Source: Clostridiales bacterium
GTDB lineage: Bacteria > Bacillota > Clostridia > Peptostreptococcales > Anaerovoracaceae
Direction: 5' to 3'
DNA: 5,817 bases
NCBI GenBank assembly: GCA_012515135.1
Contig: JAAYYX010000007.1
Coordinates: 1-5,817 of the forward strand
Program-made: the position numbers and the translations under genes
Shown here: positions 1 to 5,817 of the stretch, piece by piece
Layout: the number at the start of each line of letters is the position of its first letter
Numbering within the stretch: position 1 is the stretch's first letter
The notes under the pieces: generated by a model
The model's input: the letters and a program-made list of their open reading frames with translations, nothing else
The model's database searches: none
What the model was told of the DNA's origin: nothing

Positions 1-1691
1 AGCAATTTATGGGACTTGTGCCCCAGAGGTTTTTCAAGGAACTCTTCATATGACTTTAGGACCGCCGGATTCTCATGGGAAAATCTGAGTTCATTGACTT
101 TGTCAAGCCCATATAGGATCTTGCCTCTGTCTTCCGCCATCTCTTCACCTTCATGTATGGGCTGTCCTCCTCCGCCTGCACATCCTCCCGGACATGCCAT
201 TATCTCCACAAAATCATAGCTTACTTCACCGGCTCTTATGGCTTCGATAAGTTTCCTGGTATTGCCAAGGCCACTGGCAACGGCTACGCGTACTGTTGCC
301 CCTGACACATCAAATTCCGCTTCTTTCCAGCCTTCCATTCCTCTTACTTTCTTGAATGCATCCGGATCCGGATTTTTTCCTGTGAGCAGGAAATAGGCAC
401 TTCTTAATGCTGCCTCCATTACCCCTCCGGTGGCACCGAATATAACTGCCGCTCCGGAACCTATGCCGAATACATCATCAAATTCTTCATTTTTGAGAGT
501 CTCGGGATTTACATGGCTCGCCCTCATCATCCTGTTGATTTCCCTTGTGGTAAGAACAATATCCACATCCGAGCCGTATCCGGAATCGTTTACCTGTTTT
601 ACCCCTCTTTCATATTTTTTGGCCGTACAGGGCATCACAGACACTGAAAATACTTTTTTCGGATCCACTCCCAGCTGTTTTGCGATATATGTCTTTATCA
701 TTGCTCCGAACATCTGCTGAGGAGATTTTGCCGTTGAAAGCTGTTTCACCATATCGGGATACTGGGTCTTGACAAAACGGACCCAGCCGGGACAGCAGGA
801 TGTAAACATGGGCCAGTTGTAGTTTTCTTTGTTTGTGAATCTTTCAAGGAATTCACTTCCCTCTTCCATAATGGTCAGATCCGCAGTGAAATTGGTGTCA
901 AAGATATAGTCAAATCCAAGTTTTCTAAGTCCATTCACCATTCTGCCCAGGGTGGCGTTTTTCTTGGGGAGTCCTATTCCCTCTCCCCATGCGGCTCTTA
1001 CGGCGGGTGCCACCTGTACTATAGTTACTGTTTCGGGGTCTTCCAGAGCTTCATACATTTTGTCGATATCGTTTCTTTCCCTTAAGGCTCCCGTCGGACA
1101 ATGGGTTATACACTGTCCGCAAAGAGAACAGTCCGCCTCCTGCATGTCACTTCCTTCTGCAACCCCCACTGTAACGTGGGGCCCCGATCCGTTTACATCC
1201 CATACATGCAGATCCTGTATTTTGTCACACACCTGTACACACCTCATGCACTTTATACATTTTGATGCGTCCCTTATCAGCGGGAAATCCTTATCCCATT
1301 TATTTCTTTCAGGCTGCCAGTGATAAGGGAATTCAAGTATGCCCAGATCATTGGCAACAGTCTGCAGTTCACAGTTCCCACTTCTTACGCAGGTGGCACA
1401 CAGGCAGTCGTGCTCTGAAAGGAGCAGTTCAACATTAGTCCGCCTTGCCTTTCTTACTTTATGGCTGTTTGTAAGAATGTCCATACCTTCTTCAGCCATA
1501 GTGTTACATGATGCCAGCAGTTTATCAGTCCCTGCGTTCTCAACGACGCATACTCTGCAGGCACCTATATCATTTATGCCTTCCAGGTAACAGAGATGAG
1601 GTATGTTTATTCCTATCTTCTCGGCGGCCTCCATTAAAGTCGTTCCCTTTTTGACAGATAATTTTTGTCCGTCTATTTTTAAATTTACCAT
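1..1691 (-). CDS. hydA: [FeFe] hydrogenase, clostridial multicluster type (3' end beyond window)
   Basis: Catalyses reversible H2 formation or oxidation in the cytoplasm. I translated 563 codons without a stop; the frame is open at the left edge and probably lacks only a short C-terminal tail, as it already reaches the GHKSHKLL stretch near the end of the family. Seen in order: plant-type [2Fe-2S] ligands C34, C45, C48, C62; the His/Cys3 [4Fe-4S] site H94, C98, C101, C107; two ferredoxin-like [4Fe-4S] motifs (C145, C148, C151, C155 and C188, C191, C194, C198); then the H-cluster domain with TSCCPGW (C299 proton relay, C300), MPCTAKK (C355), FGATGGVMEAALR, and MACPGGCAGGGGQP (C500, C504). Proton-path residues E277, E280, R284 and S319 align with those of the Clostridium pasteurianum enzyme (alignment from memory). 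It starts at ATG 1691, overlapping the upstream stop by 7 bases, with AAGGAGG at 1704-1710. No UGA in frame, so not a selenoprotein. The symbol reflects the family; the native redox partner is inferred from the neighbouring gene. Confidence 0.96.
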   Translation of the reverse strand, partial: MVNLKIDGQKLSVKKGTTLMEAAEKIGINIPHLCYLEGINDIGACRVCVVENAGTDKLLASCNTMAEEGMDILTNSHKVRKARRTNVELLLSEHDCLCATCVRSGNCELQTVANDLGILEFPYHWQPERNKWDKDFPLIRDASKCIKCMRCVQVCDKIQDLHVWDVNGSGPHVTVGVAEGSDMQEADCSLCGQCITHCPTGALRERNDIDKMYEALEDPETVTIVQVAPAVRAAWGEGIGLPKKNATLGRMVNGLRKLGFDYIFDTNFTADLTIMEEGSEFLERFTNKENYNWPMFTSCCPGWVRFVKTQYPDMVKQLSTAKSPQQMFGAMIKTYIAKQLGVDPKKVFSVSVMPCTAKKYERGVKQVNDSGYGSDVDIVLTTREINRMMRASHVNPETLKNEEFDDVFGIGSGAAVIFGATGGVMEAALRSAYFLLTGKNPDPDAFKKVRGMEGWKEAEFDVSGATVRVAVASGLGNTRKLIEAIRAGEVSYDFVEIMACPGGCAGGGGQPIHEGEEMAEDRGKILYGLDKVNELRFSHENPAVLKSYEEFLEKPLGHKSHKL

Positions 1692-3535
1692 TTTTGTTCT
1701 CTGCCTCCTTTGAATGATCCCATTCCGAAGTGATCACAGCGCAGACATCTGGACGCTTCCTGCCTGGCTTCTTCCAGAGTCATCCCTTCCTCTATCTCTT
1801 CAAAATCCTTTCGTCTGCTGGCGGAGGGACGCTCCCTCATCTGTATCCTTCCCATCGGAGGTCTGTTTACCTGTTTGGCATGGGAAACTTCAACATCTAC
1901 GGATATTTCATGATTGTATCCAAGATATTCATCTATATTTGCAGCTGCTGTTTTGCCTGCTGCTATGGATCTTATGGCCGTGGCCGGACCGGTCACACAA
2001 TCACCGCCTGCAAATACACCTTTTAGTTTGCTCACTATGCATGCTTCATCGGCGCTGACCCTGCCTCTGTCTGTGGCAATACCCAGCTTATCGAATGTTC
2101 CCGCCTCTATCTTTTGCCCTATTGCGGAAATCACGAAATCACATTCGTACCTTTCTTCAGGCGCCTTTGAATCACATGGTCTGGGTCTTCCGCTTTTATC
2201 CAGTTCTCCCGGTATCTGAGGTTTGACCCATATCGCTTTCACATTTCCTTCTTTGTCCGCTTCTATTCTTGAAGGGGCTTTGAGTTCAACGACTTCACAG
2301 CCTTCGGCAATGGCTCCTTCTATCTCTTCATTAAGAGCTGTCATATCGCTTCTTCTTCTTCTGTATAGTATGTTTACCTCTTTTGCTCCAAGCCTTCCGG
2401 CTGTCCGGGCCACGTCCATGGCCACATTTCCTCCGCCTATTACAGAAACTGTTTTCCCTTCCAGAGAGATCATATTTCCATCTCCTATGGCTCTTAACAT
2501 TTCAACAGCAGAAAGAACGCCCCTTGAATCCTCGCCTTTTATACCAAGGCTCTGGAATGCATGGGCACCCACGGCGATGTAAACCGCATCATAATCTTTT
2601 TTTAGCTTTTTTACTTCTTCAGCTTTAGATATATCTGTTTCCAGTTCCACGTCCACTCCCAGAGAAAGTATTATATCTATTTCTTCCTGCAGTCTTTCTC
2701 TCGGAAGCCTGTAGCTTGGTATACCGTATCTAAGCATTCCGCCCAGGAACTTTCTTTTTTCAAATATTTTCACTTTATGCCCCATCAAAGACAAATAATA
2801 AGCTGCCGTAAGCCCGCTGGGGCCTCCGCCTATCACCGCAATTTTTTTACCTGTACTTTCAGCTTTTTTGGGTGGTTCTACTTTTCCGGAATTGTCCACG
2901 GCAAATCTTTTCAGTCCGCGGATATTGATGGGTGCATCGATCATCGTTCTCCTGCACCTGTTCTCACATGGGTGTTCACACACCAGCGCACAGGCCGTGG
3001 GGAAGGGATTGTCTTTTTTGATCAGTTTAACGGCATCATTATATCTGCCCTCCAGTACAAGAGAAACATATCCCGGGATATCCACCCTTGCAGGACAAAG
3101 TCCTACACAGGGTATGGCTTCCGAATATTCTCTTATATTGGATGCACAAACACCTTTTTCCACATGGGAGATATAGTCTTCCAAAAACCCGTCAAGTCCT
3201 TTGAGTACCATATTTGCAGCTTCAAAGCCTATGGCGCAATCTGCACTGTCTCTTATGCTTTCGGCGGTGGTCCTTATTATGTCTATGGTATTTTTCGTAA
3301 CATCTTTGCCGCCGTCAAGCACATCATCTATCAGGTTTTCCAACTGTTCAAGCCCCACTCGGCATGGGGTGCATTTTCCGCAACTCTGGCCATGAGAAAG
3401 CCTAAGGAATGCCGCAGCAGTATCAACGGGACAAAGGCCCGGATGGCTTGCAGCGACCCGTCTTTCCATATCTTCATAAAGACTTTCAACAACTATTTGA
3501 GCCTGGTCTTGAGACTTTATGTCTAGTCTGCTCAT
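1685..3535 (-). CDS. NuoF-like [4Fe-4S] domain fused to GltD-type NAD(P)H/FAD oxidoreductase (616 aa)
   Basis: Predicted electron-transfer subunit shuttling electrons between NAD(P)H and iron-sulfur partners. Residues about 30-120 match the C-terminal [4Fe-4S] part of NuoF: SCGKCTPCR gives C52, C55, C58 and DCAIG gives C100. The FMN- and NADH-binding portion of NuoF is absent. Residues about 130-215 form the dihydropyrimidine-dehydrogenase/GltD Fe-S domain (C143, C147, C182, C186, C190, C194). An FAD-binding IGGGPSGLTAAYYL starts at 235, a second nucleotide fold IGGGNVAMDVAR at 366 is followed by the arginine run 392-395, which favours NADPH, and the FAD-closing FAGGDCVTGPATA is at 508-520. 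The tail has another C-x2-C pair (C597, C600). From memory, the layout resembles beta subunits of NADP-linked formate dehydrogenases in acetogens and amino-acid-fermenting clostridia, such as Moorella FdhB. ATG 3535 is preceded by AAAGGA at 3545-3550. Overlap with hydA implies coupled translation and a joint complex. A stand-alone sulfide dehydrogenase or glutamate synthase role is less likely in this context. Confidence 0.9.
   Translation of the reverse strand: MSRLDIKSQDQAQIVVESLYEDMERRVAASHPGLCPVDTAAAFLRLSHGQSCGKCTPCRVGLEQLENLIDDVLDGGKDVTKNTIDIIRTTAESIRDSADCAIGFEAANMVLKGLDGFLEDYISHVEKGVCASNIREYSEAIPCVGLCPARVDIPGYVSLVLEGRYNDAVKLIKKDNPFPTACALVCEHPCENRCRRTMIDAPINIRGLKRFAVDNSGKVEPPKKAESTGKKIAVIGGGPSGLTAAYYLSLMGHKVKIFEKRKFLGGMLRYGIPSYRLPRERLQEEIDIILSLGVDVELETDISKAEEVKKLKKDYDAVYIAVGAHAFQSLGIKGEDSRGVLSAVEMLRAIGDGNMISLEGKTVSVIGGGNVAMDVARTAGRLGAKEVNILYRRRRSDMTALNEEIEGAIAEGCEVVELKAPSRIEADKEGNVKAIWVKPQIPGELDKSGRPRPCDSKAPEERYECDFVISAIGQKIEAGTFDKLGIATDRGRVSADEACIVSKLKGVFAGGDCVTGPATAIRSIAAGKTAAANIDEYLGYNHEISVDVEVSHAKQVNRPPMGRIQMRERPSASRRKDFEEIEEGMTLEEARQEASRCLRCDHFGMGSFKGGREQKW
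1704..1710 (-). promoter_or_regulatory. Ribosome binding site of hydA inside the upstream gene
   Basis: AAGGAGG on the minus strand, 12 bases before ATG 1691 and lying within the last codons of the 616-residue oxidoreductase. The spacing is a little long, but the site is a full match to the anti-Shine-Dalgarno sequence. The ATGGTAA overlap of start and stop suggests that ribosomes finishing the upstream gene help start hydA. Confidence 0.7.
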
Positions 3536-3544
3536 TTTATCACA

Positions 3545-3550
3545 TCCTTT
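3545..3550 (-). promoter_or_regulatory. Ribosome binding site of the NuoF-GltD fusion gene
   Basis: AAAGGA on the minus strand, 9 bases before ATG 3535. It supports this ATG as the start and is weaker than the AGGAGG sites of the other genes here. It lies in the loop of a possible 7-bp hairpin (arms 3521-3527 and 3558-3564). Confidence 0.65.
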
Positions 3551-3590
3551 AACAAATACTAGACTTTAAAGCAACAGCGCTTCATCTTGA

Positions 3591-3619
3591 ATTATATTTT
3601 CAATAACCAGATATATCAA
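3591..3619 (-). promoter_or_regulatory. Sigma-A type promoter for the oxidoreductase-hydrogenase operon
   Basis: On the minus strand the -35 box is TTGATA (3614-3619), one mismatch from TTGACA. A spacer of exactly 17 bases (3597-3613) leads to a perfect TATAAT -10 box (3591-3596). Transcription would start near 3584, giving an untranslated leader of about 50 bases before ATG 3535. It is the only clear promoter I see in the window and splits the selenium genes from the hydrogenase genes. The surroundings are AT-rich, which raises the chance of accidental matches, but box quality plus spacing plus position make this a good call. Confidence 0.72.
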
Positions 3620-3644
3620 ATAGATAAAATCTATATGCTTATAG
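3620..3644. promoter_or_regulatory. Overlapping dyads upstream of the -35 box, possible LysR-type operator
   Basis: Two inverted repeats abut the -35 box. ATAGAT-aaa-ATCTAT (3620-3634) is a perfect 6-bp dyad containing T-N11-A (T3621, A3633), the minimal pattern of LysR-type binding sites. CTATA-tgct-TATAG (3631-3644) overlaps its outer end. Their centres lie about 10.5 bases apart, one helical turn. The nearer dyad is centred roughly 43 bases upstream of the predicted transcription start. A LysR regulator is encoded about 1.1 kb upstream. Binding is inferred, and AT-rich dyads of this size can arise by chance. Confidence 0.4.
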
Positions 3645-3654
3645 AGACGGATAT

Positions 3655-4707
3655 TTACGTTTCTACGATTATATCCACATCTTTTTTTGCAGAAAAAACT
3701 CCTATGGCACAGGAATCGGGAAGTGATTTTTTTATGCTTTTCAGGAATTTTTCCGCTTCTTTTTGATTCATTGAAATAAGAAGGCCTCCCGAAGTCTGGG
3801 GATCATGCATCACATCAGACATCTCTTCAGGCACATGTGGAGATATTTTGGCTCTGCATTTTATATGATCTATATTTGCATATGCACCGGCAGGTATTAT
3901 CCCTGCCTTTGCCAGTTCCAAAGCATTTTTCATATAGGGGACTTTTTTGCTTTTGATAACTGCAGTAAGTCCGGATGCCTCTGCCATTTCATAACAATGT
4001 CCCAAAAGCCCGAAACCGGTCACATCAGTACATGCATTTATATCATATTCATTTACCGCCTCCGTAATAAAATCATTCAGTGAAGTCATGCTTTTTATCA
4101 TTTCCTCTGTATCGGCAGACCCCAAAAGGCCCGCCTTTGCTGCAGTGGTCAGTATGCCTGTTCCCAGGGGCTTTGTCAGTATAATTATGTCGCCTTCCTT
4201 TGCTCCTCTGTTAGTCAGAAGATGCCGGGGATGAACGAAACCTGTCACTGCCAGCCCGTATTTCGGTTCTCTGTCCTTTATTGTATGCCCTCCCGTTATC
4301 ATGGCGCCTGCCTCATTTATTTTGTCGTACCCGCCCTTTAGTATTTCTCCGGCTATCTCTTCGGGCAGGTCTTCCGGGCAGCAGAAAATATTCATTGCAA
4401 GCAAAGGCTTCCCTCCCATTGCATATATATCACTTACGGCATTGGCCGCCGCGATCTGTCCGAAAATATAAGGGTCATCCACCACGGGAGGAAAAATATC
4501 AACAGTCTGCAACAATACGGTTTCTTCATCGATCATATAAGCCGATGCATCATCTGCTTTATCGAAGCCCACAAGTAAAGCGGGATCGTCGGGACTGGGC
4601 AATTTACGCAGGACCTGCGTAAGCGCTCCGGGCGCAATTTTTGCCGCTCAACCGGAATGCTCTGTCATTTCTGTAAGCTTCAACTGCTTAAGATTATCTT
4701 TGTCCAT
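3655..4707 (-). CDS. selD: Selenophosphate synthetase, selenocysteine-containing (UGA-decoded)
   Basis: Makes selenophosphate from selenide and ATP, the selenium donor for Sec-tRNA synthesis and tRNA selenouridine. Starting at ATG 4707, the frame reads MDKDNLKQLKLTEMTEHSG, then UGA (4648-4650, residue 20), then AAKIAPGALTQVL. This matches the SelD active site SG-(C/U)-AAK, so UGA is Sec20 and the following lysine (K23) is the catalytic lysine. Nucleotide and metal-binding landmarks follow: DDAS (D52, D53), QTVDIFPPVVDD (D70), NAVSDIYAMGG (89-99), GGHTI (139-143), DVTGFGLLGH, and HDPQTSGGLL near the C-terminus. Total length is 350 residues plus TAA, normal for SelD. GGGAGGAGA (4713-4721) precedes this ATG; the 3' part alone would begin at TTG 4602 and lack the active site. 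It lies 18 bases after the LysR gene, in an operon with selB. Sec forms of SelD are known in Haemophilus and several clostridia. Confidence 0.97.
4604..4622 (-). promoter_or_regulatory. Bacterial SECIS hairpin in selD mRNA
   Basis: Downstream of the UGA the minus strand gives UUACGCAG-GUC-CUGCGUAA, a perfect 8-bp stem with a tiny loop. The stem begins 26 bases after the UGA and the apical GG falls at +33/+34, inside the usual range for bacterial SECIS elements. The apex GCAGGUC is identical to that of the E. coli fdhF element as I recall it. A second helix may close the base (GGCAA at +3 to +7 with UUGCC at +46 to +50). Unlike fdhF, no bulged U is visible in the upper stem. The neighbouring SelB C-terminal domain would bind this apex. 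Confidence 0.85.
4648..4650 (-). other. Selenocysteine UGA codon (Sec20 of SelD)
   Basis: This in-frame TGA replaces the active-site cysteine codon of SelD in the context HSG-U-AAKI. Coding similarity continues without a shift on both sides, the SECIS hairpin follows at the right distance, and selB is encoded upstream. Recoding is therefore far more likely than a nonsense mutation. Confidence 0.95.
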
Positions 4708-4712
4708 CAAAG

Positions 4713-4721
4713 TCTCCTCCC
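4713..4721 (-). promoter_or_regulatory. Ribosome binding site that fixes the selD start
   Basis: GGGAGGAGA lies between the LysR stop and ATG 4707 (GGAGG core 8 bases from the ATG). It decides in favour of this ATG over the internal TTG at 4602, which lies just past the SECIS stem and has no purine-rich site in front of it. Confidence 0.85.
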
Positions 4722-4725
4722 TTCT

Positions 4726-5628
4726 CTATTTGATATTGTATTCTTCCATGACATGTTTTTTGAACATCTCAGCTGTAGGCGAAAGTGTCGTCTGCTTATG
4801 GTACGTCATATAGAAATTCCTTTCAAATTTGAAATCTTCTATGTCAAAAACCAGGTAATCGGCTTTTTCTGTATCTCTCTCTGCAGAAAGCCCTGAAATA
4901 ACAGATATACCAAGACCTGCGGATACAGTTTTTTTCACACCGGTCAGATTGCTCATTCTTGCTATGACATTCATTTTTTTCATTGAGATACCCATGTCTG
5001 TCATGGCCCTTTCGAAGGCTTTACGGCTGCCGGATCCCAGCTCCCGCCATACAAACTCTTCTTCCATAAAGTCTGCCATTTTAATGGGTCTTCCATGCAG
5101 CTTTGAGTATTTTTCGTTTTTAGGTGTAATAAGTACAGCATTATCCTCTTCCAGCTTCACATATACCAGATCGTTTTCCGTCCTGCTCCCGGTGAATCCT
5201 ATCTCTGCCTTCTGTTCACGGATACTGTCATTGACCTGACCGCTGTCCTCCTGTTCAACATAAAACTTCACATTATGATATTTTTTCTTGAAGGAGACCA
5301 TAAGGTTGGGTAATATATACTGATAAGGCACATTTGATGCGAATATTTCAATGACTCCTTCAATGCTTTCATTATAATTCTTCAGGGAATATACCGCTTT
5401 TTCTCTTGTCCCTATCATAGCGACCGCATATTTGAAAAACAACTGTCCCTGCCTGGTGGGCACGGCCTCCTTGCCTCCTCTTTCTATAAGCTGCATGCCC
5501 AGTTCTTTCTCCAGAGAACTTATATGGGCGCTGATTGTGGGCTGGGTAAGAAAAGACGCATCCGCCGCTTTGGAAAAATTATGGTATTTGACCACATTTA
5601 CGAATGCCTCTATCTGTTTGAAATCCAT
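4726..5628 (-). CDS. LysR-family transcriptional regulator in the selenium operon
   Basis: A 300-residue LysR-type DNA-binding regulator. Residues 1-60 are the winged helix-turn-helix (MDFKQIEAFVNVVKYHNFS start, recognition helix around TQPTISAHISSLEKEL at 28-43). Residues about 90-295 form the two-lobed effector domain, including FASNVPYQYILPNLM and the ELGSGSR segment common in CysL-like members. The protein contains no cysteine, which argues against direct thiol or selenol sensing and for a bound small effector. It starts one base after the selB stop, with AAGGAGG at 5636-5642 inside selB, and is followed 18 bases later by selD, so it is co-transcribed with Sec machinery. NCBI recognises a 'selenium metabolism-associated LysR' family, and the context fits it, though I cannot run that model. 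Its targets are unproven; candidates are its own operon or the hydrogenase promoter at 3591-3619. Confidence 0.92.
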   Translation of the reverse strand: MDFKQIEAFVNVVKYHNFSKAADASFLTQPTISAHISSLEKELGMQLIERGGKEAVPTRQGQLFFKYAVAMIGTREKAVYSLKNYNESIEGVIEIFASNVPYQYILPNLMVSFKKKYHNVKFYVEQEDSGQVNDSIREQKAEIGFTGSRTENDLVYVKLEEDNAVLITPKNEKYSKLHGRPIKMADFMEEEFVWRELGSGSRKAFERAMTDMGISMKKMNVIARMSNLTGVKKTVSAGLGISVISGLSAERDTEKADYLVFDIEDFKFERNFYMTYHKQTTLSPTAEMFKKHVMEEYNIK

Positions 5629-5629
5629 A

Positions 5630-5817
5630 TCATGACCTCCTTAAGACTCTTGCATCTCCCACAAGTCTGGTTATCTTCATTTCATCCAGCGCTTCGAGGA
5701 TCAAGACCGTATACTTTCTGGAAGAACCCAGAATATCTCTCATCTGGGCAAGCGTTATCGAATCATTATCTTTCATATGTTCATGGAAAAGATCCATCGC
5801 CCTCTCCCATGCTTTGC
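5630..5817 (-). CDS. selB: Selenocysteine-specific elongation factor SelB, C-terminal fragment (5' end beyond window)
   Basis: SelB is the EF-Tu-like GTPase that carries Sec-tRNA to the ribosome and binds the SECIS hairpin. Only the last 61 residues are here. The stretch ITLAQMRDILGSSRKYTVLI, continuing LEALDEMKITRLVGDARVL, is the fourth winged-helix domain, the part that contacts SECIS RNA; the SSRKY and R-x-V-GD-x-R signatures are typical. The frame is open to the right edge (two spare bases) and ends at TGA 5630-5632. The last codons carry the AAGGAGG used by the LysR gene one base downstream, so the two are translationally linked. The GTPase and first three winged helices lie outside the window. 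Confidence 0.93.
   Translation of the reverse strand, partial: KAWERAMDLFHEHMKDNDSITLAQMRDILGSSRKYTVLILEALDEMKITRLVGDARVLRRS
5636..5642 (-). promoter_or_regulatory. Ribosome binding site of the LysR gene, inside selB
   Basis: AAGGAGG on the minus strand, 7 bases before ATG 5628, formed by the last selB codons (TTA AGG AGG TCA). A full-strength site at ideal spacing supports the LysR start and its expression from the selB transcript. Confidence 0.85.

Noticed and set aside
1..1691. Broken or selenocysteine-containing hydrogenase
   Set aside because: Codon-by-codon translation gave an unbroken frame with all cluster ligands as cysteine or histidine and no internal UGA; it simply has no stop inside the window.
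2777..3526. A 249-codon open frame on the plus strand
   Set aside because: It lies wholly antisense to the oxidoreductase gene, whose motifs are unmistakable. Its translation shows no recognisable domain and it is a shadow of the opposite strand.
3536..3654. tRNA-Sec gene or intrinsic terminator in the intergenic gap
   Set aside because: There is no cloverleaf, no TTCGA-type arm and no GC-rich stem followed by a U run; the gap is AT-rich and is better explained as promoter and leader.
3655..4602. SelD starting at TTG 4602
   Set aside because: This start lacks a ribosome binding site, falls just beyond the SECIS stem and omits the catalytic segment; ATG 4707 with UGA recoding explains the sequence better.
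5630..5632. UGA at the end of selB as a second Sec codon
   Set aside because: SelB similarity ends naturally here, the LysR start follows after one base, and I see no GG-apex hairpin at the right distance.
1..5817. CRISPR arrays, insertion sequences, long repeats or horizontal-transfer marks
   Set aside because: No spaced direct repeats, transposase fragments or terminal inverted repeats were seen, and composition looks even across the five genes.

Overview
The window holds five genes, all on the minus strand, so transcription runs from high to low coordinates. They are, in order of transcription: the 3' end of selB, a LysR-type regulator, selD, a NuoF/GltD-type iron-sulfur flavoprotein, and an [FeFe] hydrogenase that runs off the left edge. 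The gene content points to a strictly anaerobic, selenocysteine-using bacterium. Clostridia are the best fit: clostridial-type multicluster [FeFe] hydrogenase, strong AGGAGG ribosome binding sites, tight gene packing and moderate GC. The species cannot be named from this sequence.

Selenium half (3655-5817). SelB is the elongation factor that delivers Sec-tRNA to UGA codons; only its last 61 residues, the SECIS-binding winged helix, are present. One base separates its stop from the start of a LysR regulator, and 18 bases separate that gene from selD. selD encodes selenophosphate synthetase and is itself a selenoprotein. The true start is at 4707, and an in-frame UGA (4648-4650) sits at the catalytic position in the context SG-U-AAKIAPGAL. 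A strong hairpin follows with a GGUC apex. A gene caller that reads UGA as stop will shorten this gene to a TTG start at 4602 and lose the active site.

Junction (3536-3654). The 119-base gap contains a near-consensus sigma-A promoter on the minus strand (TTGATA, 17 bases, TATAAT). Directly upstream lie two overlapping AT-rich dyads, one of which fits the T-N11-A pattern of LysR-type operators. No intrinsic terminator is visible after selD.

Hydrogenase half (1-3535). The first gene fuses a NuoF-like C-terminal [4Fe-4S] module (without the FMN/NADH-binding part) to a GltD-type Fe-S/FAD/NADPH module. It overlaps by 7 bases the gene for a clostridial [FeFe] hydrogenase with the full set of accessory clusters and H-cluster ligands. 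Together they probably form an NAD(P)H-linked hydrogenase, or the electron-transfer part of a formate dehydrogenase/hydrogenase complex. Neither hydrogenase gene contains a UGA, so the link to selenium would have to run through a selenoprotein outside the window, such as a Sec-containing formate dehydrogenase.

The components are of known kinds. The parts that merit a second look are the mis-callable selD, the regulator inside the selenium operon with a possible target promoter next to it, and the domain-trimmed NuoF-GltD fusion paired with a hydrogenase.
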